Assembly (NCBI GenBank): GCA_029204225.1
Contig: CM055107.1
Span: 30,591,410-30,655,409 of the forward strand
Direction: 5' to 3'
DNA length: 64,000 nucleotides
Source: Diphasiastrum complanatum
Lineage: Eukaryota > Streptophyta > Lycopodiopsida > Lycopodiales > Lycopodiaceae
The notes beneath the pieces are model-generated. The model searched no databases. It was not told the DNA's origin and saw nothing but the letters and a program-made list of their open reading frames with translations. This document shows, piece by piece, positions 21,463-32,774 of the stretch (positions are counted from its first letter, which is position 1; every line of letters starts with the position of its first letter). Position numbers and translations under genes: made by a program.

Positions 21463-22770
21463 GCAGGTTTGGTTCTTGATAAGAGATGAATACTCTTTAT
21501 CCATAGCTTCTTGCCAGAGATCTGAATCTGGATGACTGAGTGCCTCTTTGACAATCGTTGGCTCGTGAACAAGGTAGGCTGCAGACTCGTCGATATATCT
21601 GATAGGTGGTCTTCTAGCTCTTGATGATCTTTTGGAAAATAGAGGAAGTTGATCATTTTCATCATATTGTAGTTGTTGAATTGCAACACCATCATCTTCT
21701 GATTCATCGTTAATTTTTTGTTCGTCAAAAGTAGATGAGCTTGGTCCTTCAATGGGAATAGTCGACTGAGAAACTGGAAAGTTCAATATGTCAAGGAAAT
21801 CTGACAGGTCGGCTGGATGGGCAATACCTTTTTCCTTGAGGTCTTGAAATTGATCTTAGATGAAGATGACATCCCGACTAGTGAATATCTTCAACTCAAT
21901 GGGATTGAACAACTTGTAGGCTTGATCTAAAATAGTGTAGTTGATGAAAATACATTTGATACTCTAGAAGTCGATTTTCTTCTTGAGATTGTGAGGAATT
22001 TGCACATAAGCAGTACATCCAAAAAATCGTAAGTTTGATAGAGAAGGTTTGGTACCTGTTCAAACTTCAAATGGTGTTTTGTATGAGAGACCTTTACTAG
22101 GACATATGTTCTGAACATAAGTTGGTTGAAATAGCTTTAGCCTAGAAGGACTTCAGTAGTGTTGCATGTGATAACATACACTTTGCCGATTCGACTAAGG
22201 TTCTGTTCTTTCTCTCAGCAAGACCATTTGACTGAGGTAAATAGGAGGTAATGTATTGTTGCTCAATGCCATTGTTAAGACAGTACTCCTTGAATTCGAT
22301 GTAGATATATTCTCCCCTGTTATCTAACCTTAATGCTTTGATTTGTTTGCCAGTTTGATTTTTTGCATGCTCTTTGAATTGTCACAACTCGATGAAAGCC
22401 TCTTATTTTAGTTTAATGAAATAAATAGCCGTTTTTCTGAAGAATTCATCAATAAAGGTAATGAAATACTTTGCATCTAACAATGAAGGAGTTTGCATAG
22501 GTCCACATATATCTATATGAACAACATCTAACAAACCTTCTGTTGCATGCCTATGACTTGGTCTAAAAGGAATCCTAGTCTGCTTTCCAAGGATGCAGCT
22601 ATGGTAGATAGGCAGATCGACTTTACCAAAAGGATAGTCGAGATCAAGAGCCATGGATTGGCTGGCATGTTCAAAACAGATGCATAATTCAAGTGTCCTA
22701 AGCGATGATGCCAAAGTAATGCCTTATTGACAAGAATAGAGATTTTCAAGGCTTGACTAGAATCAAAATA
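21463..22770 (-). pseudogene. Copia-3 integrase and integrase-RT linker
   Basis: LWHHRLGHLNYASV (near 22710) is the HHCC start of the integrase. The core follows in broken frames with a KTPFEV and GTKPSLSNLRFFGC region near 22050. The C-terminal linker is open from 21786: DEQKINDESEDDG, SSRARRPPIRY, then DSDLWQEAMDKEYSSL, which is the start of the RT. Multiple stops prevent expression. Confidence 0.8.
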
Positions 22771-23279
22771 TCAATTATGTTGAGTAGCTCTGGAATCCAA
22801 AAAACACGAATCATCCAAATTTACGTATTTGTCTTTGACCATAAAAGTGCCTTTGTCCATTTCGACTTGAGGAGATACTGTAACTATATTTGCTTGTTGA
22901 GCATGTTGCTTGGCTGTATTCTTCGCTTTGAGAATTCAACAATCCTGGATCTCATGGTTATTGCATTTGCAATACTTGCAAAACATTTTCTTCTTTGACG
23001 AATGTGGATTTGATGATTGTTCTTGACTTTGAGTCTGTTTGTGATTCGACGTAGACTGCTTGGAGCTTTTCTGCTTCTGTCATTTCAAGCCCTTGTTGAC
23101 ATAGAGAGCATGAGATCAAGAGGTAGACAAAGTGTCTTGACTTCTTCGATTATCTTCTTGCAGCAACATAGTGATAACTCTGATAAGAGTTAAATCTGAG
23201 TGTGTTATGATGATCGTCACCTAATTCTCATATGTAAAGGATAGACTTAAAAGCAATGTCATAATTGCGTCTTGATCGT

Positions 23280-23704
23280 CTATGTTGATCCGACAATGGC
23301 CATATGTTGCAAGAGATTCTTAAACTGGTTAATATGTTTCTGAAGAGAATCACCATTTGACATCTTGAGTGTGACGAATTTTCTTCGAAGATCTAACTTG
23401 GTAGTTACGTCTCTCACATCATATAGTGAGCTCAGGATGTCCCAAACTTTTTTCGAAGTCTTAGGCTCAGCTATATGGCCAATTTGAGTATATGATATAT
23501 TGAGGATAATAAGCGCGAAAGCTTTACCATCATTCGATTTCCATTCCGAGGTTTCTGTGTCGTTTTCAGGTTTCACTTTGATACCTGTAACAACATCCCA
23601 CAACTCGTTGGCGATTAGCAAGGCCTTCATCTTAAATTTTCACAAATGATAATTGGATCCATTCAGCTTGTTTGTGATAGAACCGACTTTACTTTGAGAA
23701 TCCA
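23280..23704 (-). pseudogene. Copia-3 Gag (N-terminal part)
   Basis: It starts MDSQSKVGSI and, after one stop, runs open through MKALLIANELWDVVTGIK, WKSNDGKAFALIILNIS and RRKFVTLKMSNGDSLQKHIN to a stop at 23280. It is very similar to Copia-1 Gag. A zinc-knuckle region continues in other frames to about 22900. Confidence 0.8.
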
Positions 23705-23933
23705 TTTGGAACTTAGTTTGTCGATTGTATCGATGACGCTAAGATGTAGTGATGCCAACAATAGGACATCAATTCTCTGATACTGAAAGGATGAAAGGAA
23801 CTGAAAAATATGATATCAATTTGTTATCGCGAAAGATATCAAGTATTAGAGCTTTTCGCTCTGATATCGAAATAGTATTAGGCGTTGAAGAAGAATCAAT
23901 GCTCTGATACCATGTAGGCATGCTCTAATACCA

Positions 23934-25101
23934 TGTCAAAAATAGGTGAGTAATAGAATGTGAAAACTTCCTACTTCCAATGCATGACTACGCCTATAAC
24001 AAAATGAATAAAGTAGTAGTGATGGAAATTACGTCCAATCTTTAGCAACTAACTTTTGCTAGATACTAAGTGATTACATAGCCAAACATAAAGTATTAAA
24101 TTCTCAAACAATTTTTATCAGTTACAAAAGCAATACAAAGATGCATGCATTCTGACACAAACTGAATGCAATAAGGAAATAGTATTGATTTAGAAAAACA
24201 AGATCAGATGCTAATGAGTGCAAGACAATAGCGGATAGAAACCGTGCACTCTAAAGCTATCTCTGAGTAACTGAGAATAAGTTTGAAATAAGAAACTTTG
24301 CTAATAAGCATTAGCGCAATAGCAACTCTAAAATAAATATCTATAAAACTGATCTAGAATGCTCAAGAGAGTTCAAGCTTGAAAGCTTGATAGAGAGCTA
24401 ACAACAATACTTTTTTTATTGTGAATGATCTGCTTGATGAGAGCGTAGGAAGCATCGTGTAATAACACTCAACTCCTTCACAATCCACAATGTTGATTGA
24501 TCATTCTACTGATAATGAGATGTATGAACAATTGATTTATACTAAGTAATTAGGTTGTCAAATGCGATTGCCAGTTGGCTGGTGTCCATTGACATTCATC
24601 CAGTTCTTCTCAGAAGTTGCTTGTTGATAAGCGATGACAATTGGCCGTAAACAGTCATAAATGAATGTAAACTATCATTTTGCATAAATGAATGTAAACC
24701 GTCACAGGCAAAAAATGTGACACTGTATTTTTACTCGTAATTTTTGACAGGCAAAATATGCAAAAAAGACGACACTGCATTTTTGCACGTAATTCCTTAT
24801 AGGCAAAAAATGCAAAAAAGATGACACTGCATTTTTACACGTAATTCCTAACAAGCAAAAAATGCGAAAAAGCCGACACTGTCTTTTTACACGAGATTCC
24901 TGACATGCGACACTGTCGGGTTTGTAGAGAGAGAAAATATGACACTGTTGTCAAACTCCGTGTATTTTTGCAGATTGTGTAAAAACACTTGTAATTCTTT
25001 AGACTGTATAAAGACATGAGAAAATTCGTAGAACTGGATAAATAGTTGGATGAAGATTAAAACCCGATTAGTCGATTAGTAGGACAGAGAATAATCCAAC
25101 A
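23934..25101 (-). repeat. Copia-3 LTR
   Basis: The high end reads AATCCAACA (25093-25101), the usual TGTTGGATT start on the minus strand. The low end is next to the primer-binding site; TG at 23934 is preferred, although a duplicated CTCTRATACCATG makes 23913 possible. The block near 24700-24900 holds four diverged copies of GGCAAAAAATGCAAAAAAG followed by GACACTGCATTTTTRCACG. An inverted relative follows from 25102. Confidence 0.7.
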
Positions 25102-26428
25102 CTATTTTGCTTTCATACTGAATCAATACTATCTTCTTATCCCATTCAGCTTCATCTCAGAATGTATGCATTTTTATAATTTTTTGCGACTGATTATTTG
25201 TCTGATAATTCAATGCTTTAATGTTTGGCTACGTAATTGTTGTAGTACTAATGATTTCATAGTTAGTTACTATAAGATTGAACGTGATTTCAATCACTAT
25301 TGTTTTGTTCAAAATTGATAGGCGTAGTCATGCATGAAAAAAGAGAAAGATAGTTTATTCTACTATGCATGATAAGTTTTCTTTCTTGTCGTTTGAGTTA
25401 TTTTTATTCAAATCTTATTTGACCTATCGTTTATACACCTCTTTCCAACATCGTATTTAAGTATTGATTCTTCTTCAAGGCCTAATACTATATCAGAACG
25501 CAAGCTCTTATACTTGATATCTTTCGTGATATCAAACTATTCTTCAGTTCGAATCAATTTATTTCGGTATCAGAGAATTGGATTCCACAGCATTGTATCT
25601 TTCTCTTAACGACGATTGAATTATCAATAGTCTAAAGTTTCAGATGGATTCTCAAACTAAAGCCAGTCTTATCGTAGACAAGCTGAATGGATCCAATTAT
25701 CATTTATGGAAATTTAAGATGAAGACCTTGCTAATCTCCAATGAGTTGTGAGATGTTGTTACACGTATCGAAGTGAAACCTGAAGATGTATGTCAACAAG
25801 GGCTCAAAACGACAGAAGCAGAAAAGCTCCAAGAAGTCTACATCAAATCAGAAACAGACTCAAAATCAAGAACAATCATCAAATCCACGTTCGTCGAAAA
25901 AGAAGCTTTTTTACAGGTATTGCAACCACAATAACCATGAGATCTAGGATTGCCGAATTCTCAAAGCGAAGAATGCAGCCAAGAAAACTGACCAACAAGC
26001 AAATACAGTTACAGCATCCCCTGAAGTCAAAATGGATGACGGTGCTTTTATGGTCAACGACAAATATTCGAATTCGATGATTCATGGTTTCTAGATTCTG
26101 GAGCTATTCAACATATGACCAATCATTGTGAGATTTTCCAATCCTATACGTCTTACAACACAAAGAAGTATGTTCATCTTGGTGATGATAGTACTCACAC
26201 TATCGAAGGTGAAGGTATTGTAAGATTAAGATTTTAGCATGGTCAATTCAAACTATTGTCAAAAGTCTTGTATGTTTCTAAACTCTCTATAAATGTGTTA
26301 TCAATAAGTAGAATTATAGATTTAGGTCATAAGGTGGAGTTTGAGTCTGATCAATGTAGAATTATCAATAGGAGTAATAAGATCCTTGCACTCGACAAGA
26401 GACATGGATACTTATATAGATTGGCACA
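25102..26428 (+). pseudogene. Copia-4: plus-strand Copia relic (LTR part, Gag start, protease)
   Basis: A plus-strand copy of the Copia-3 family sits head to head with it. Partial LTR sequence at 25130-25500 includes TAGGCGTAGTCATGCAT, found inverted in Copia-3. GGTATCAGAG at 25566 is the primer site. Gag begins at 25644 (MDSQTKASLI), then jumps by deletion to the knuckle region (YCNHNNHEIQDC) near 25918 and to protease-downstream sequence LSKVLYVSKLSINVLSISR (26256-26438). It stops abruptly at the border with element B at about 26429. Confidence 0.8.
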
Positions 26429-26440
26429 TTGTCTTTGATG

Positions 26441-28190
26441 GTGGACATTCAAATTTTTTTAGATAAGACTATAATTCAAGGTGCTTGTGATTTTGTAAGT
26501 ATTAGCATGGAAGCATATGCAACAATATTTAAACTAATTAGAGAAGCTTTTCAGCAAGTTCAAATTAGAAAAGTCCCAATCCCTAGGACACATCACTTGA
26601 AGAAAGAGAGAGATACATTAAACATAGGTTTGCATAAGATCACTGGAACTCCATTTCATATTGAGGAGGTGTATGAAACTGATGGAAGATCGATATCCTA
26701 TTATTCATCAAACAACTTATTTGTTGATCTAAATTACTTGCTGAGATACATCCTCACATTCTATGATATAACCTTTTAAAAGGTGAATGACAAAATAGTC
26801 ATAGTACTTAAGTTAGATGAGTCAAAAATTGTGAAAGGGCTAAAGATGGAGAGAGTTAGTATAACTCTCATGAATGGTGCACTATCACAAACAGAGGACC
26901 AAGAAGATTTTAGATTCAGTGTCCAGTCAGAAAATGATATATGGTGGTTGGCAGCGTTTCAAGTAACTAGCCTCATTATTACATCACATTAATTGAATAG
27001 TATTAATTCTTTGTCAACTAAGTTTGATTAATTCTTTGGATAGGTGCTGAAGGAGGATCATGATATATTATCATGGATATTCTCAAGGACATCTTATCCT
27101 AGGATCATCAAGGACCATATGGATGGAGGACTTCTCAATGTTCCAGGAGTTGGAGACTTCAATGTTGAATGGCACTTAGCAGGTGATTTGAAAACATTGA
27201 AATGTATGTATAATGTCTCTCAAGGTGCTACATCAAAACACCCTTGTTTGTACTGCATGAAAATGGAAAAAGATGTTAGTAGGAGTACAAGAATTACTAG
27301 AGAATATGCAGATCCAAACTGGTAGCCTGTGCTACCTATCCCCTTGAAAAATGTGCATGTTTGCACTCTTCATGCAGAAGTTAGATTAATAGAAAAGATC
27401 ATTTATCTTCATATAGTTTCTGCTTGGAATACTAAGCTAGCATCATCAACAAAGGAAGCTATCTCTTGATTAGAAGATGTTTTATCAAAAGCAGGACTTC
27501 ATAAGAGACATGTCAAAATTCAAAAAGATGAAAAGCTTTCAGATTAGAATGGGAATATGCCAACTAAGCCAAGCATAGGAGGAGCAAAAGCGTCTCTATC
27601 AAATCATACTGGTAAGGCTTCTAATATCCAACACTCAATCTCTGGACATATATTATTGCTACCACTCAGGATTTCGAGAAAGACGGCAAAACTAGAGTAC
27701 TAAAGTTGATGTATGGAAGAAGCTTGATAGTATGATTGCTATTTAAAAAAAAGGATAAATACTATGATATTGATAAGAAAGCCGTACAAAGGATTTGTGT
27801 TGAGTTTGTTAATGTAGTATCAAAAGCATGGGGAGAAAATCACATCACTCATTACATGGTTAGTATAAATTCTTTAAGTTGCTTTCAATTTTTCATATAT
27901 ATTTAGATCCAAACATAAGATTGACATTATGGTTTTGACATCTGCAGCACATACTAAGAGATCATACAACATTTTTTGCAAACACGTATGGAAGCTTGAG
28001 TGTCTGGTCATCAAAAGGGATGGAGAAGTCACATTGGCAAGCATGAGCAACATTTCATCAAAATACACAACATGGAGGAACCAATGAAAAACGAAACTAC
28101 ATTTGTCAATGTTTCAGTGGTTCTACCGCAGAGTTCAGACTCGACATATAACAAAGTCCACACAATACAACAAGTTTAGAAAAGCATGCA
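26441..28190 (+). pseudogene. Element B putative DDE-type transposase
   Basis: It aligns with the element A protein block by block: IQGACDFVSISMEAYATIF, TGTPFHIEEVYETDGRS, IVLKLDESK, then after an intron (about 26961-27043) WHLAGDLKTLKCMYNVSQG and HPCLYC, and after another intron (to 27948) TYGSLSVWSSKGMEKSHWQA and NTQHGG. It keeps the CGA codon (NEKRNY) that is TGA in A and lacks the 11-bp deletion of A near 9292. It has its own stops (for example after TFYDITF, DPNW) and indels after 27540. Together the copies define one ancestral frame. Confidence 0.6.
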
Positions 28191-28434
28191 AGTTCATACA
28201 GGGAGATAAAATTAGATGATTGATGAGTAGATGATAAAAAGACATTCAATCATCATTGTCATCAAATCATGACATGTTCAGAATTGCTTGCAAATTCATT
28301 GAACAAGAGAGGAAAAATACTCAATGTAAATGTGTGACATGTTCAGAATTGCATGCAAATTCATGGAACAAGAGAGAGGAGAAATACTCAATGTAAATGT
28401 ATTGATTGTATTATAAAAAAATACAAAGTGTCCA
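28191..28434. repeat. small duplicated segment downstream of element B transposase
   Basis: Two partial copies of a unit with GACATGTTCAGAATTGC and CATGCAAATTCAT (near 28269 and 28338) lie between the convergent ends of the transposase and gene 2. Confidence 0.55.
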
Positions 28435-28437
28435 TTA

Positions 28438-29845
28438 TTCATTGTCAGCTTGTGTGTTAGCTTCTATGGCTGTATTGTCATGAAAAAATTCTCCGCTAGA
28501 GTATGCATCTAATAGATGTGCATTATCCTTATTTTCACTAAGTTCAATATAGGTAGAGTACAATGAATAATGGGAGCTCCTTAAAGGAACATTCCCATCA
28601 GTAAAATCTAGAATGTTCAAAACATAAGATCTTTTGATAGAAATGATCTTATTTGTCTTACAAATTTATGTCCTCCTAGATAAAATGATAAAGCTTTAAC
28701 TGCCATTATCAGACTCTCCCCAACTGGGCTCAGATTCAAATGAGCAATATAGATCTCATTCTTCAGAAAATGCCTAAGATAGTGGCCAAGTCCACTATCC
28801 CTCTGGAACGAGGATGCATGTTGTTTGTAACCACCTCGTCTCGCAGCAAAGTCATCAATTATGAGAGCATCCTGCAATAAGAAATATGTTTATAAAAAAT
28901 ACATTTAGTAGTTAAGAACATTCTAATGCAAGAAAGTTTAAACACTTACACATTCTTCATCATCATCAGCAACCAGATCAGGATGATCAATATTATGACC
29001 ACCTACTGAAGTAGAATCATTTGTGAAATGCATTAATGATGGACAAGGGAAGCCCATTTGGGATTGAAATGCCATGAATTTTTCATCGGATGGTCTGCCT
29101 CATCCATGCTCAGCAATATTTAATAAAGTCTTAGTCAAGCACTCTTCACCGGTCATAAGTCCCTCCTCATCATCATAATCAGTTCCAGTAACAAGTCATT
29201 TGTTTCAAAATATACAAAGTCGGAGAATTCAGAAATTGTGCCAAATAATAAACATAGCACCTCATCTTCACGATAGTCAAAAAACTGACATAAATCAGCT
29301 GTAGTAAAATATACATCGCATTTATATAATATACTAGCAAATTGAAAAGACATTTAGACTCATCTATAGGGATCGATTCATCAGCAGATGTATTCTGGCC
29401 AATAAAAGAATCTCGGAGCACATCAATATTTACATCAATAAAGTCACTATCCTTATTAGGGAGGTTGATTAGGAAGTGACTGATATCCTTAATAGATGAC
29501 TGAACAGAGGATGTTACAGTAAGGACACATTGAACTGCTTTTAAAAAGATTAAACAATTTGGAGAACATTCTATCTAATCTCTATCTGAAAGATGAGAAG
29601 AAATGAACAAGATCAGTATAATGCATGTACGAGAGTGAACCTATGGAGATAATAGGCTTACTGAGTATATCCCTGAATCTAACATAATATTCATAAAATA
29701 TGTCAGAATTAGGTTGTGCAGTTTTAAAAACATGTAAATATGGTCTAAATAGACTGTGGAAGTATTCTAGATTTTCAATAATCCCAAATTTAGTAAAAAA
29801 TGAACTTAGGCCCAAATCTCATGTAGATCATGAGGAAGAGGCCAT
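28438..29845 (-). pseudogene. Element B gene 2, acidic protein of unknown function
   Basis: Same blocks as in element A: start at 29845 (MASSS, with two stops soon after), FFTKFGIIENLEYFHSLF, SLSYMHYTDLVHFF, a CPYCNILC cysteine cluster, RDSFIGQNTSADES, TADLCQFFDYREDEVLCLL, the acidic region with GGHNIDHPDLVADD, and the last exon with GLGHYLRHF, YLGGHKF and VPLRSSHYSLYSTYIELS, ending at 28438. The C-x2-C pair after the RLDRM helix is kept in both copies. Function unknown. Confidence 0.55.
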
Positions 29846-29859
29846 GGCACTATACCAGA

Positions 29860-30700
29860 TATTGCACCTATGCACGAGGGAGACAAAACAAAACAAAACT
29901 AACTGTAAAGATCATGCACAAGAGGGATATGTACGACATGTAGCACATGAATATCGCACTTGTGCGCAAGTAGGGATCGAGGAATAAAATGTATAACAAA
30001 GTGCGCGCACAAGAGCGATATGCCGTGAAATTCGAGAAAGAAAAAAACAAAAAATTAATCAGATTTCGTGTCTTTTATAGTGAATTTTGTGTGGTCAACG
30101 ATCAACAGACACGTGTTTGTTTTCGATTGGTTTGCAAGCACTAGCACTTGTGAGCTGACACTTGGATACGTGAAATGACACAAGGACACATGTCTCATGT
30201 TCATTAGTTAGATGGACAACACGTGTTGTTCTCTCATTACGCCGTACAATCTCACATGTATGAAATGACAACCTGACATGTGTCGAATGATCATTCACTG
30301 ACTTGTCACCACATGTCACTTTTTGATGACTTGACAGTCCGCACGTGCGACAAGACGTTATTTCGCATGTGCGAATTGCGATATAAAATCACAAACTCCA
30401 ATGATTTTTTTTTTCCTTTTTTTTTCTCTCCGCATATTGCACTTGTGTGCCACCTTCGTAATCGATATTCTGCCTACTGCATTTCATGCGCACAGGTCCG
30501 ATATTTTTGCTTATATGTCTCCTCATATCGGACTTGTGCGCCTCTCTTCTATATTCAGAGATCTCTCTGATATTTGGCTCGCATAGGTCCGATATACCGT
30601 ACGTTCTTTCTATACATATCGCTCCTCTGCGAACGCTTCAGAATCCTTCCCTTCTTTCCTAGTCGTCACGCACAAGTGCGATATCCCTCAGTATACTTCT
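29860..30700. promoter_or_regulatory. Element B divergent control region with two motif arrays
   Basis: Same architecture as 12470-13302. The core (30100-30370) carries ACACGTGT and CACATGT palindromes (near 30110, 30222, 30345). The flanks carry about ten copies of the second motif in both orientations, the clearest being GCGCACAAGAGCGATAT near 30004, ATATCGCACTTGTGCGC near 29951, CATATCGGACTTGTGCGC near 30524 and CGCACAAGTGCGATAT near 30669. Core sequences outside the motifs have diverged from element A, so the motifs appear to be what was kept. Confidence 0.7.
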
Positions 30701-32455
30701 ATGGATAGGAGAAAGCAAACGAGAGGATTTCTTTTCTGTTGGCTCATCCTCAATCCCTACGATTGCCATTACACCTCCGACTAGATCTAGAAGGTGCAAT
30801 CGCAGCAGGTGGCTCTCTGATATTCGTAAGTATCAGAGATCAACCGCTCTGTTGATTCCCAAAGTTCCATTCTACCATGCCGTCTATCACATAACTAGAA
30901 ATGATCTCGATCAGCTTGTTAGATTCAGACCCTCTGCTCTCCAGTGCCTTCAGGAAGTTGTTGGGTATTATATGAGCCTTTTTTTTGAAGATTCATTTTT
31001 GCTTGCTATTCATTCTAAGAGACTCACCATTATGCCTAAGGACTTTCAACTACTGATGAGAATGAGAGAGAGATTTTGCAAGTTACACATAGCCTACTGC
31101 TCCCAGACCTGTTCCTCTAGATTGGACTGATCTTCCTACCAAGCACCCTAGGAAGCAAATAGCCCCCAAGAGAGCCTCGAAGAAATTAAGGAGAGTAAAT
31201 ACCACCGATTCTGTGCAGCCTAACCTGGATGCAAATATAGATAATCATTGCCCTAAATAAGGTTGTAAATATAGCTACATCGATTTTGGATACTCCTGTA
31301 ATTCTTGTAGATACTGCTCAGCCACCTCCTCCTCGTTCAAATATTTATACATATATAGATTCCGATGATTATCTTAAATTTGAGAAGGACATAGCCGATG
31401 TTGTTGATAAAATTGATATTCCATTTTGTTTTAGAATAGAGGAACTTGACTTTACTATAGATTATAGAGTTGTTGATTGTTGGATCTAAAAAATAGATGG
31501 GCTTCTATCAGTGATCTTGTGATAGAGTCTGGGATTACACTCCTGCAATATGAAATTGCAAGAGATTCATCCAATGAATTGCTGGTGTTCAGTAACTTTT
31601 TGCTTCAGGCCTTCAAGGAGAATAACGACACATTGTCATAGTGTCTGACTAGTGGATTCACACCAACAACAAAATACCTAATCATGTCTTATCATACCAA
31701 GTAAAATATGTTAAATGCTTCTTGTTGTTTAATGCTTTATCATTGGCATTATCAATGGAAATAGTTCTTAGAATTGCAACTAATAGACTTTCTATCTTAT
31801 TTTGCAGTGACCATTGGAATTTAAACCTGATATCTATTAAGAGATCTATAGATAATATTGTTAAAGGATTTTGTGTCAAGATGAACTCGACTAGCAATAT
31901 GCATAAGGATGTAGATATATACTTGCCATATTTAAGTAAATATATTCCAATATATGTTCTCGATTCAGTGGACTGGCAGATCGTTAGTTTGGGGGTAAAT
32001 TCTGTCTTTCTTAACAACATTTTGAAATCAGTATTCTAATGTATTTGTTTCATTCTAATTCATTCTGTTTCTTAATTGATTTCTTGTGTGCTAAATTTTT
32101 TTGCAGTCGCCCCAGCAAAATGATTCAATCAACTATGGGTGTGGTACACATTATATAATACAAAATAATTTTTGAATGATTCATCCTTCAGAAAGATGTT
32201 GATATTTCTAAGATAATTAATTTTGTCTATTCTTATTTTTGGAATCGTGATTAGTTTTCTATTTTGTTGATGTTTTTAGCCATTACTAATACATGAATGT
32301 TTATCTTGCAGTTTACACTTCATGAGTACACATCAAGCCAGGTGTACAAATTTAGACAAGAAATTATCCTAAGCATACGGGCCAGGGCAAGACTTCAACC
32401 TCCCGCTGTTGATGATGGTGCAAAAGATGATGTAATTATACTAAATAAAGATTAG
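30701..32455 (+). pseudogene. Element B gene 3: histone H3-like domain joined to Ulp1/C48 protease
   Basis: The start is MDRRKQT (30701), comparable with the H3 tail pattern R-x-K-Q-T. One indel near 30725 shifts to the frame that then stays open through the whole histone fold (30801-31090): SRWLSDIRKYQRSTALLIPK, FYHAVYHIT, RPSALQCLQE, LFFEDSFLLAIHSKR and LTIMPKDFQLLMRMRER. A basic linker (KHPRKQIAPKRASKK) and DSDDYLKFEKDI follow in shifted frames. The protease part has SYHT, an intron 31701-31807 at the same codon position as in element A, NDHWNLNLI, an intron ending 32106, then SPQQNDSINYGCG (Cys codon 32140), an intron ending 32311, and YKFRQEIILSI to the stop. The Gln-rich loop and Cys-Gly match the Ulp1 active site well. 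Confidence 0.8.
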
Positions 32456-32774
32456 AACAATACAGATAGCATAGAACAGAAATAGATTGCACATGTATAG
32501 AATTCATAGAGAAATATACATTGGTATATCATATGCTGCTCCATTTTATAAATTTGGGAGCACAAAATACGTGTATTGATGCCCAGCTTGGGCTTTCATT
32601 TATTGAATAAAAAAGTCTATACATAGATTTTTACTAACCTTTATTTGAGCTATTGTTCTTCCACAATGGTGATTGTTGTAGGTAGATCTTTGCAGCACAT
32701 TATCAGCTCCTATCTTTTTTGCATCTGTGACATGACAAATATTAATGAATGTGCAATTGTAAATTATGTCATTT

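Larger units (their letters stand above)
21463..25101 (-). mobile_element. Copia-3: minus-strand Copia relic with one LTR
   Basis: The 5' part is complete enough to recognise: LTR (about 23934-25101), primer-binding site (TGGTATCAGAGC on the minus strand, 23901-23912), Gag, knuckle region, GAG-pre-integrase and integrase, and the serine-rich integrase-RT linker ending at WQEAMDKEYSSLIKNQT. The RT, RNase H and 3' LTR are missing, cut off at the (CT)n end of the array at 21463. The family is close to Copia-1 (similar Gag) and the same as Copia-4. Confidence 0.85.
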
